The position numbers and the translations under genes were made by a program. DNA of 64,000 nucleotides from Flavobacterium soyangense (GTDB lineage: Bacteria; Bacteroidota; Bacteroidia; Flavobacteriales; Flavobacteriaceae): contig NZ_JADHEC010000007.1 in the NCBI RefSeq assembly GCF_015277675.1, positions 1 to 64,000 of the forward strand, read 5' to 3'. Below are positions 25,338 to 32,832 of this stretch, in pieces. The notes below the pieces were generated by a model that ran no database searches, had not been told where the DNA came from, and was given only the letters and a program-made list of their open reading frames with translations. Every line of letters begins with the position of its first letter. The stretch's first letter is position 1.

Positions 25338-27590
25338 ATGAAAAGAAATTATAAAATAATTATTGCGGTAGTTTTGCTTTCGGTATCGCTATTTGCATTC
25401 AAAATTAATTCCACTAAAAGCGTTGATCCTGAAAAGGATAAAATGCTGCTGGAGTTATTGACCTTTGTAATCGAAAAAGGGCATTATAATCCCGCCACTA
25501 TTGACGATACCTTCTCTAAAGGCATTTATAAAGACTATATTGAAGCATTGGATCCATCCAAAAGGTTTTTTCTGCAATCAGATATTGATGAGTTTTCAAA
25601 ATACGAAACACTACTCGATGATGAATTGCTGAATAAAGATTTGACTTTCTTTGAACTTACCTACAATCGTTTGATGAAAAGGATGGATGAAGGTAAAAAT
25701 TTGTATAAAGATATATTGAGTGCTCCATTTGATTATTCGGTTAATGAAACTTTCAATACCGATTATGAAAAAGCTCCTTATGCCAAAACTGTAGCCGAAT
25801 TAAAGGAAAGATGGCGCAAACAAATCAAGTTATCTACGCTTTCGTCGCTTACAGATCGTCAGAAAATTCAAGAAAATAAAGAAAAAGGAATAGTTGATAA
25901 AGACAATAAAAGCACTTCGGATGTTTTAAATCCTGACGGAATTATTGATAATTCTAATGATTCAGAAAAAGACAAAACAGATAAATCTTCGGACGGCAAG
26001 CCAAAAACTTTTGAAGAATTAGAAAAAATCACTCGTGAAAGTTCTATGAAATCATTGGACGAATACTTTGGTTTCATGAAGGATTTAACCCGAGACGATT
26101 GGTTTTCTGTATATGTTAATTCCATTACATCCCGTTTTGACCCACATACTAATTATTTCCCACCTGAAGAAAAAGAGCGTTTTGATGTGAGCATTAGTGG
26201 GAAATTCGAGGGAATTGGCGCACGTCTTCAAAAGAAAAATGACCTCACCGAAATCACAGATCTTATTTCTGGTGGTCCGGCTTGGAGAGGAAAAAAACTT
26301 GAAGCAGGCGATATAGTGATGAAAGTTGCTCAAGGAAGTGATGAGCCTGTTGATATTGTTGGGATGCGTCTCGATGATGTTGTCAAAAAAATTAAAGGCC
26401 CAAAAGGGTCTGAAGTACGCCTGACAGTTAAGAAAGTGGATGGCTCAATTAAAACAATTTCAATCATACGAGATATTGTTGAAATTGAGGAAACGTATGT
26501 AAAATCAAGTGTTGTTGAAAGAAATGGGGTAAAATATGGAGTAATATATTTGCCTAAATTTTACATTGATTTCGAAAACAAAGACGGAAGAGATGCAGGA
26601 AAAGATGTTGCAGCTGAAGTGGAATCTTTGAAAAAAGCAGGGGTAAACGGAATTGTTCTTGATGTTCGTGATGATGGTGGAGGTTCACTTTCGACAGTGG
26701 TGGATATTGCCGGATTGTTTATTGAGCAAGGTCCAATCGTACAAATAAAATCAGCAGGAAGAAAAAAAGAAGTTTTGTATGATCGTGATAAAAAAATAGA
26801 ATGGGACGGTCCATTAGTGATTATGGTGAATAGTTTCTCTGCTTCGGCTTCTGAGATTTTGGCGGCTGCCATTCAGGATTATAAAAGAGGAATTATCATT
26901 GGCAGTAAACAAACTTATGGTAAAGGAACTGTTCAAAATGTGATTGATTTGAATTCATTTGTTAGAAGCAGCACTGAAGGGGATTTTGGAGCTTTAAAAA
27001 CAACCACCCAAAAATTTTATAGAATAAATGGAGGTTCAACCCAACTTGAAGGAGTAAGTAGTGATGTCATTATGCCAGACAGATATGCCTATTTGAAAAT
27101 GGGTGAACGTGATGTAGATAACGCTATGCCTTGGGATAAAATAGATCCTGCACAATATAATGTTTGGACGAACAATTCTAAATTTAATAAAGCAATTGTT
27201 GACAGTAAAAATAGAATTTCACAAAATCCGCAATTTAAATTAATCGAAGAAAATGCAAAGTGGATTGATGAAAGGAGCAAAGAAAATTTATATAGTTTAA
27301 AAATAGAGGATTTTAAAAAGAGTCAAAAAGCAATTGAGGAAACTAATAAAAAATTCAAGCCAATTGCGGATTATGATTACCACGTAAAGTTTACTTCATT
27401 GCCTCAAGAAGTTGAAGCTATGAAAACAGATGCTTCTCTTAAAGAAAAAAGAGAAAGATGGCACGAAAGTTTAACCAAAGATATTTATGTAGAGGAAGCT
27501 TTAAATGTCCTGGACGATTTGCAATCTAAACTGGTTGTGAAAAAGCCGAATCCTGTGATCATTAAAAAAGAGAAATTAGTTAAGTCGTAA
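25338..27590 (+). CDS. C-terminal (tail-specific) processing peptidase, S41 family
   Basis: This periplasmic protease degrades proteins from exposed C-termini, like E. coli Prc. An N-terminal membrane anchor (about residues 5-22) is followed by an N-terminal helical domain, a PDZ domain (about 255-340, 'DIVMKVAQGSDEPVDIVGM'), and the S41 core with Ser503 ('NSFSASASEIL', middle Ser), Asp514 and Lys529 ('QTYGKGTVQ') aligning with S430/D441/K455 of E. coli Prc. A DUF3340-like tail follows. I use the Met of MKRNYKIII; a Met 21 bases upstream (25317) is also possible. A strong terminator follows. Confidence 0.92.
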   Translation: MKRNYKIIIAVVLLSVSLFAFKINSTKSVDPEKDKMLLELLTFVIEKGHYNPATIDDTFSKGIYKDYIEALDPSKRFFLQSDIDEFSKYETLLDDELLNKDLTFFELTYNRLMKRMDEGKNLYKDILSAPFDYSVNETFNTDYEKAPYAKTVAELKERWRKQIKLSTLSSLTDRQKIQENKEKGIVDKDNKSTSDVLNPDGIIDNSNDSEKDKTDKSSDGKPKTFEELEKITRESSMKSLDEYFGFMKDLTRDDWFSVYVNSITSRFDPHTNYFPPEEKERFDVSISGKFEGIGARLQKKNDLTEITDLISGGPAWRGKKLEAGDIVMKVAQGSDEPVDIVGMRLDDVVKKIKGPKGSEVRLTVKKVDGSIKTISIIRDIVEIEETYVKSSVVERNGVKYGVIYLPKFYIDFENKDGRDAGKDVAAEVESLKKAGVNGIVLDVRDDGGGSLSTVVDIAGLFIEQGPIVQIKSAGRKKEVLYDRDKKIEWDGPLVIMVNSFSASASEILAAAIQDYKRGIIIGSKQTYGKGTVQNVIDLNSFVRSSTEGDFGALKTTTQKFYRINGGSTQLEGVSSDVIMPDRYAYLKMGERDVDNAMPWDKIDPAQYNVWTNNSKFNKAIVDSKNRISQNPQFKLIEENAKWIDERSKENLYSLKIEDFKKSQKAIEETNKKFKPIADYDYHVKFTSLPQEVEAMKTDASLKEKRERWHESLTKDIYVEEALNVLDDLQSKLVVKKPNPVIIKKEKLVKS

Positions 27591-27622
27591 GGAAAAACAC
27601 TTTTCTCTTCAATAATACCATT

Positions 27623-27668
27623 ACGCTCCCGAAAATTCTTCTTGAATTTGCGGGAGCGTTTTTGTTTT
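27623..27668 (+). terminator. Strong terminator after the S41 peptidase gene
   Basis: ACGCTCCCG (27623-27631) and CGGGAGCGT (27651-27659) form a 9-bp GC-rich stem extended by an inner AAATTC/GAATTT pairing, followed by TTTTTGTTTT. Confidence 0.9.
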
Positions 27669-27886
27669 GGGTTGGCTTTAGTTTTTTGTATTGTTGTCGG
27701 CTCCTCTTTCTTTCCGATAATGAAAAACAAATCGATTTCTTTTTTCATGAGTTCCGGATTCTGCCAGTTAGCAAACAAAATAACATTGCCTATTCATAAC
27801 TGGTGTTATTGTTTAGTAAAAAAACAGGGTAAGATATTAATTCATCTCACTTTGTTTCAACATAAGCAAACCTAAATCCCAAATTG

Positions 27887-27918
27887 GAGGCTACAATGAG
27901 GCTACAATGAGGCTTCGG
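27887..27918. repeat. 11-bp tandem repeat (GAGGCTACAAT, about 2.5 copies)
   Basis: GAGGCTACAAT occurs at 27887-27897 and 27898-27908, and a diverged partial copy (GAGGCTTCGG) follows at 27909-27918. Confidence 0.8.
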
Positions 27919-27949
27919 AGAGCCACAGCGGCTAAGGGGAATGGTACAA

Positions 27950-28183
27950 AACCTATTTTAGAGGTGATTTTTGGTTCTCTGACCTCCCCACGGAGGCATC
28001 GCAATACAAAAAATCTTTTGGGGGAGTGCGGTTCTTGTCCGTCGTCTGGGGATTAGAAACCCAAGGATGAAGCCTGTTCCTAGTTGTATGGTTTTTTCGC
28101 TATATTTGGACTGCAATCCGCACCTCGCTTAGCGGTCACTCGTCATAGGCAACCCTAATTAATGCGCTGTCCTAAAATAGGTT
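27950..28183. repeat. 12-bp inverted repeats bounding 234 bases (MITE or IS remnant candidate)
   Basis: AACCTATTTTAG (27950-27961) and CTAAAATAGGTT (28172-28183) are perfect inverted copies. The right copy lies within TGTCCTAAAATAGGTTGACA (28168-28187), which looks like the terminal inverted repeat of an insertion sequence. There is no transposase between them. Confidence 0.5.
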
Positions 28184-28197
28184 GACAGAAAATTAAA

Positions 28198-28779
28198 ATG
28201 AAGACACTAGCTCTAATAGAATATTTTAATCGCATTCTTCCTTTGGATGAAAAGGAAATTGCTTTTGTTGAAGAAATCTTTAAAGAAAGAAAAGTAAAAA
28301 AAAGACAATTTATACTTCAGCAAGGAGAAATTTGTAAACAGAACACCTATGTTCTTGAAGGTTGTTTCAGAATGTATTTGGTTGACCCTAACGGGAAAGA
28401 ACACAACCTACAATTTGCAATCGAAAATTGGTGGATAGGTGATATTGGAAGCTTTCACAGTAATACCCCAAGTAAACTAAATATTGAAGCTATTGAAAAC
28501 TCAATTATTCTTCAAGTCAAGAAAGAAGATCAACTGAAGCTTTTCACAAATTATCCTAAATTCTATCAAATTTTTAGAGTACTCACAGAAAATTCCATGG
28601 TAGGTCTTCAGAGAAGAGTTTTACAAAATATTAGTGCAACAGCCGAAGAGCGGTATATAGATTTTCTTGAAAAACATCCTAATTTATTTAATCGCATCTC
28701 TAATGTGCAAATAGCCTCTTATCTTGGCGTAACCCCTGAGTTCCTTAGTACTATTCGAAAAAAAATAGCAAAATCTTAA
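28198..28779 (+). CDS. Crp/Fnr-family transcriptional regulator, 193 aa
   Basis: An N-terminal cyclic-nucleotide-binding-like beta-roll (about residues 25-115, 'ILQQGEICKQNTYVLEGCFRMY' region) is joined by a dimer helix to a C-terminal winged helix ('SNVQIASYLGVTPEFLSTIRKK', recognition helix about 172-190). It lacks the Fe-S cysteines of FNR and the exact cAMP-contact set of CRP, so the ligand is unknown. It starts 10 bases after an IS-like repeat. It is the first gene of the accessory block and probably regulates the genes behind it. Confidence 0.88.
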   Translation: MKTLALIEYFNRILPLDEKEIAFVEEIFKERKVKKRQFILQQGEICKQNTYVLEGCFRMYLVDPNGKEHNLQFAIENWWIGDIGSFHSNTPSKLNIEAIENSIILQVKKEDQLKLFTNYPKFYQIFRVLTENSMVGLQRRVLQNISATAEERYIDFLEKHPNLFNRISNVQIASYLGVTPEFLSTIRKKIAKS

Positions 28780-28882
28780 TCTACATTAAGAGTATTTCTT
28801 AAACTACATTATAGATATAGGTAGTTTGTTCATCGCACCTTTGTTTTGTCAATATCGACAAACAATTTTAAAACATAAAACG

Positions 28883-28984
28883 ATGAACACAGTATTAACA
28901 AAGACAAAAGTAGCCATCATTGGTTTAGGCAATATTGGTAAAGCAATTGCCACTAACCCCACTACAGGCACTGCAAGAATATAA
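28883..28984 (+). pseudogene. Truncated NAD(P)-binding (F420 reductase-like) gene fragment
   Basis: ATG at 28883 begins a normal Rossmann N-terminus (MNTVLTKTKVAIIGLGNIGK), with the GxGxxGxA dinucleotide motif, but the frame leaves the homologous sequence after 'AIATN' and stops at 28984, leaving 33 codons. In another frame a short tail continues to 29009. The N-terminus resembles NADPH-dependent F420 reductase-like proteins, which often neighbour SgcJ/EcaC genes. I read this as a gene that has lost about 150 or more codons by internal deletion. Confidence 0.6.
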
Positions 28985-29026
28985 GGGCACAATCATTAAC
29001 GCTTATTAAATCAAACTAATTAAGAC

Positions 29027-29512
29027 ATGAAAAAAATAATCTTTTTAGCATTAATCAATGCAGCAATGATATCATTCACTCAAAACAAAAAAATAGAAAC
29101 AATTAATAACACAAATACACAAACAATGGAAAAATTGGCAAAACAGGAAATCGAAAGTTTATTGATAAACTACAAAGGAACATTAAACACTTCTAACGCA
29201 GAAAAAGCAACATCTCTCTATGCAAAAGATGGAGTTTTTATGCCAACTGGTGCACCTTCTGCAATTGGCACAGAGCAAATAAAAAAAGCATACGACTTCG
29301 TATTTTCTCAAATTCAACTGAATATTGAATTCTTCATTGAAGAAATTCAAGTAGAAGGAAATATGGTCTTTGCAGTAACAAGCTCAAAAGGCACTACATT
29401 AATTCATGCCAATGGAGAAACTATCCCGGAAGAAAACAGAGAATTATTTGTTTTTGAAAAAGAAAACAGCACATGGAAAATCAGCCGCTACATGTTTAAT
29501 AAAATAAAATAA
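29027..29512 (+). CDS. SgcJ/EcaC-family (NTF2-like, DUF4440-type) protein
   Basis: The NTF2-like fold covers about residues 38-160: 'ESLLINYKGTLNTSNAEKA' helix, 'SLYAKDGVFMPTGAPSA' strand and 'REIFVF'-like strand ('RELFVFEKENSTWKISRYMF'). An N-terminal hydrophobic segment (residues 1-18) may be a signal peptide, so it is probably exported; a second Met near residue 34 would give a cytoplasmic form. Family members are small, mostly uncharacterised, often next to oxidoreductases. It directly follows the truncated Rossmann gene, a usual partner. Confidence 0.78.
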   Translation: MKKIIFLALINAAMISFTQNKKIETINNTNTQTMEKLAKQEIESLLINYKGTLNTSNAEKATSLYAKDGVFMPTGAPSAIGTEQIKKAYDFVFSQIQLNIEFFIEEIQVEGNMVFAVTSSKGTTLIHANGETIPEENRELFVFEKENSTWKISRYMFNKIK

Positions 29513-29760
29513 GTGCAACCTATAAGAGCCGTTTGGCAAGATTGCGAATTTTGTGGTAAGTTCACGTTTGCGTTTCGCAAGAAATATTATCTTAGTGGAA
29601 AATTAACGGTTACGAAGTTTGCAACCTCGCCAAGAGGCAAAACGTCAGGCTGTAAAAAAACCAACAAACCGTAAAAAGTATACAACAACCTTGAATTAAT
29701 ATTAACAAACAACTACTCATTAGATCGACATTTGCACCATAATTTAAATATCACAAAAAA
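29513..29760. other. Intergenic spacer with hairpin, no gene
   Basis: This 248-base spacer includes a TTGCG-TTT-CGCAA hairpin (about 29568-29580) and the segment GCAACCTCGCCAAG (about 29622-29635). The latter is imperfectly repeated in inverted form (GCGAGGTTGTAACC, about 31529-31542) after the AraC gene. Such GC-richer spacers are typical of horizontally moved genes in flavobacteria, but I cannot identify an element. Confidence 0.4.
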
Positions 29761-30579
29761 ATGAGCAAAAAAGTAATTTTGATAACAGGTGCAAGTTCAG
29801 GAATGGGTAAAGAAACTGCAAAAGCACTTATTGAGCAAGGACATACGGTTTATACTGTTGCAAGACGCATTGATCAGATGCAAGACCTAATAAAAACAGG
29901 TGGGCATCCAATTCAAATGGATGTTACCAAAGAAAGCGACATTCAAAATGTGGTGGACACAATCATTAAGCAAGAAGGAAAAATTGATGTACTGTGGAAT
30001 AATGCAGGTTATGGACTGTTTGGTGCTGTTGAAGACGTACCTGTTGATGAAGCCAGACAACAATTTGAAGTGAATGTGTTCGGATTAGCTGCCATCACAC
30101 AAAAAGTTGTTCCATATATGCGTAAAGCAAATGCTGGTACAATCATTAACACTTCTTCGATGGGTGGAAAAATGTACACTCCTATGGGTGCTTGGTATCA
30201 TGCCAGTAAACACGCAGTAGAAGGATTTAGCGATTGTTTAAGATTAGAACTTCAACCTTTTAATATCAATGTAGTTGTTTTAGAGCCTGGAATAATTGTG
30301 ACTGAGTTTGGTGATGTTATGCTAAAAAACATTAATAAATTTTCATCTAAGGGAGCTTATTCTTCACTTACGAACAAACTTGTTACTGCTACAAAAAAAT
30401 TGTATGACAAAGGACAAGGTTCAAAAACAAAAGTGATTTCTAAAACGATTTCCAAAATTGTAAATGAAAGAAAACCTAAAACAAGATATAGGGTTGGTTT
30501 ATGGGCAAAACCAATGGTGTGGATGAGAATATACCTAGGGGATAAACTATTTGATAAAATTGTAATGAGCCAAATTTAA
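29761..30579 (+). CDS. Short-chain dehydrogenase/reductase (SDR), classical type
   Basis: This is an NAD(P)(H)-dependent oxidoreductase. Residues 9-20 carry the cofactor motif TGASSGMGKETA, 'NNAGYGLFG' the NAG motif, and Ser in 'INTSSMGGKMYTPMGAWYHASKHAVEG' with Tyr and Lys of YxxxK ('YHASK') the active site. The 272-aa length is typical. Arg after the first strand ('VARR') suggests preference for NADP. The gene is followed one base later by an AraC regulator, so they are co-transcribed. Substrate unknown. Confidence 0.92.
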   Translation: MSKKVILITGASSGMGKETAKALIEQGHTVYTVARRIDQMQDLIKTGGHPIQMDVTKESDIQNVVDTIIKQEGKIDVLWNNAGYGLFGAVEDVPVDEARQQFEVNVFGLAAITQKVVPYMRKANAGTIINTSSMGGKMYTPMGAWYHASKHAVEGFSDCLRLELQPFNINVVVLEPGIIVTEFGDVMLKNINKFSSKGAYSSLTNKLVTATKKLYDKGQGSKTKVISKTISKIVNERKPKTRYRVGLWAKPMVWMRIYLGDKLFDKIVMSQI

Positions 30580-30580
30580 T

Positions 30581-31486
30581 ATGAAACCAATTATTCAATT
30601 ACATAACATCTCCGATATAAACAACTTTGTAAAAAGTAAAACCAATCATCCCTTGGTTACGGTATTAGATTTTAGTGAAACGGATGAATATATAGAAGAG
30701 GGCACACGGATAAGTACAGACTTCTACTCAATAATGTTTAAAAATTATTGTGTTAATAAATTGCGTTATGGTCGACAATCATACGATTTTCAAGAAGGCA
30801 ACTTAATTTGTATAGCACCAAAGCAGGTACTGACAATGGATAACGAAATCGAAAAGAAGGAAAATATGATGGGTTGGGGGTTGTTCTTTCATCCTGACCT
30901 ACTTCGCGGCACTTCGTTAGGCAACAAAATGAATGAATACACTTATTTTTCTTATGAAAATTCCGAAGCCCTACATTTGTCCGACAAGGAAAAACAAACC
31001 TTGTACGACTGTGTGCAAAAAATCGAAACCGAATTACAAGAAAACATTGACAATCACAGCCAGAACTTAATTGTAACGAACATTGAACTTTTATTAAACT
31101 ATTGTTCACGCTATTACGGGCGACAATTTATTACTCGTAGAAACAGTAACTCAAATACAGTTTCACAAGTTGAGAATTTATTAAAAAATTATTTCAAGTT
31201 AGATAAATTAAAAAAGACAGGTTTACCCACAGTAAAGTATTTGGCAGAAAAGGTACATTTATCAGCCAGTTATTTAAGTGACTTACTCAAAAAAGAAACT
31301 GGAATGAATGCACAAGATCATATTCATTATTATCTAATTGAAGAAGCTAAAAACATATTGCTCAACTCTGACAATTCAGTAAGCGAAGTTGCTTATTCAT
31401 TGGGTTTTGATTACCCTCAATATTTCAGTAAACTCTTTAAACAAAAAACAGGACAGACACCAATTGAATACAGAAACTTAAGTTGA
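30581..31486 (+). CDS. AraC-family transcriptional regulator, 301 aa
   Basis: The C-terminal 100 residues contain two helix-turn-helix units: 'KYLAEKVHLSASYLSDLLKK' and 'VSEVAYSLGFDYPQYFSKLF', the latter with the AraC signature 'FKQKTGQTPIEYR'. The N-terminal 190 residues form a cupin-like sensor seen in regulators next to SDR genes. It starts one base after the SDR stop codon and probably controls the SDR gene and itself. It closes the accessory block. Confidence 0.92.
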   Translation: MKPIIQLHNISDINNFVKSKTNHPLVTVLDFSETDEYIEEGTRISTDFYSIMFKNYCVNKLRYGRQSYDFQEGNLICIAPKQVLTMDNEIEKKENMMGWGLFFHPDLLRGTSLGNKMNEYTYFSYENSEALHLSDKEKQTLYDCVQKIETELQENIDNHSQNLIVTNIELLLNYCSRYYGRQFITRRNSNSNTVSQVENLLKNYFKLDKLKKTGLPTVKYLAEKVHLSASYLSDLLKKETGMNAQDHIHYYLIEEAKNILLNSDNSVSEVAYSLGFDYPQYFSKLFKQKTGQTPIEYRNLS

Positions 31487-31576
31487 ATTCCGATGGTTGG
31501 GATTTCCGGTAAATGTCCAACAAGGATAGCGAGGTTGTAACCACAAACAGGGTGGGCGGAAAAGTTTAAAAATTGC

Positions 31577-32812
31577 CTACCACTCATTTACTTTATTGGC
31601 ATCCATTTTTATAAAAATAAAAAGCAAAATGGTGAAGCCCCAAAGTCCGGAACCTCCATAAGAAAAGAAAGGTAATGGTACACCGATCGTAGGGAAAATC
31701 CCTAAAACCATAGCAATATTCACAAAGAAATGGATGAATAAAATGCCTGCTACACAGTAACCATATACTCGGCTGAACTTTGTTTTTTGTCTTTCGGCTA
31801 GATATATTACTCTTAGAAATAAGCCCACAAACAAAGCAATTACAACTAGTGAACCTAGGAAACCCCATTCTTCTCCCACGGTTGTAAAAATATAATCGGT
31901 GTGTTGCTCCGGTACAAATCCTCCTTTAGTTTGTGTACCTTCAAGAAATCCCTTTCCAAACCAGCCTCCAGAACCAATAGCAATTTCGGATTGATTGGTA
32001 TTGTATCCAATGCCTTTCATATCGACTGATTTGCCTAGTAAAATATTAAAACGATCTCGGTGATGTTGTTTAAATATGTGTGTAAAAACATAATTTACAG
32101 ACAAGACAAATCCAGAAATCAAAACAAAAAGAATACTGCTTAAAACCAAATTTCTATCGCCTAATCTCGACTTGATATGAATAAATACGATTACAGCCAA
32201 GGCAAGAAGTATCACATATTGGGGTTGTAGCAAAAGCGTTAATACAAATAAAAGTATAGTGATAAATCCAGTCCAAACATACCATGCAGGTAATCCTTCA
32301 CGGTATAAAACAATGATAAAAATACTGTAAATCAATGCACTTCCCGGATCGGGCTGAGGTAAAATTAACATTACAGGTAAAAAAACAATAGCTAATGCCT
32401 GAATTTGTCGATTGACATCTTTTAAATTGATTTGGGAATCACTTAAATATTTGGCTAATGCCAATGCTGTTGCAGCTTTAGCAAATTCTGACGGTTGAAG
32501 CGTAAAACTTCCAATGCCATACCAGCAGCGTTGACCGGCTATGGTTTTGCCAAAAGCGAATAAACCAACCAATGATAATAAGGAAATTCCGAAAATTATA
32601 CTGGCATATTTTTCATAAAATTTTCCTTCAACATATAGGACTATGAAAATTAACGGAATGGTTAAGATTATGAATATGAGCTGTTTGTCAGCGGTTCCTT
32701 CCATTGATGATAAAGATGAGGAATATATGTTCAACCAACCCATTAGCACTAAAACTATATAGATAGCGATACATATCCAGTCGATGTTGTTGGTTAAACT
32801 TTGATTTTTCAT
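31577..32812 (-). CDS. rodA: Rod shape-determining protein RodA (SEDS glycosyltransferase)
   Basis: RodA polymerises peptidoglycan glycan strands together with PBP2 during cell elongation. About ten hydrophobic helices and the SEDS signatures 'WYGIGSFTLQPSEFAKAATAL' (loop), 'LPQPDPGSALIY' (the conserved Asp of the catalytic region) and 'TVGEEWGFLGS' are seen, with 'PLPFFSYGGSGLWG' near the C-terminus. The length of 411 aa is normal. It is the last gene of the mreBCD-pbp2-rodA operon, 20 bases after pbp2. Confidence 0.96.
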   Translation of the reverse strand: MKNQSLTNNIDWICIAIYIVLVLMGWLNIYSSSLSSMEGTADKQLIFIILTIPLIFIVLYVEGKFYEKYASIIFGISLLSLVGLFAFGKTIAGQRCWYGIGSFTLQPSEFAKAATALALAKYLSDSQINLKDVNRQIQALAIVFLPVMLILPQPDPGSALIYSIFIIVLYREGLPAWYVWTGFITILLFVLTLLLQPQYVILLALAVIVFIHIKSRLGDRNLVLSSILFVLISGFVLSVNYVFTHIFKQHHRDRFNILLGKSVDMKGIGYNTNQSEIAIGSGGWFGKGFLEGTQTKGGFVPEQHTDYIFTTVGEEWGFLGSLVVIALFVGLFLRVIYLAERQKTKFSRVYGYCVAGILFIHFFVNIAMVLGIFPTIGVPLPFFSYGGSGLWGFTILLFIFIKMDANKVNEW

Positions 32813-32832
32813 TTGAAATGAATCGCTTATTG

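Larger units (their letters stand above)
27669..28197. other. Non-coding boundary region with repeats, possible insertion scar
   Basis: No credible gene is seen in this 529-base stretch. Its right half (about 27885-28160) is clearly richer in G and C than its surroundings and contains a short tandem repeat, several hairpins (for example around 27985-28050) and an inverted repeat. It marks the left edge of the accessory block before the Crp/Fnr gene and may be the remains of a mobile element. Confidence 0.5.

Noticed and set aside
27485..27875. Opposing ORFs of 97 and 77 codons around the terminator after the S41 peptidase
   Set aside because: One overlaps the peptidase 3' end in antisense and both read through the strong terminator hairpin; composition (Lys/Phe/Cys runs) is not protein-like.
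28168..28187. Dyad TGTCCTAAAATAGGTTGACA as a Crp/Fnr operator
   Set aside because: It does not match FNR (TTGAT-N4-ATCAA) or CRP (TGTGA-N6-TCACA) sites, and its inverse partner at 27950 fits a mobile-element end better.
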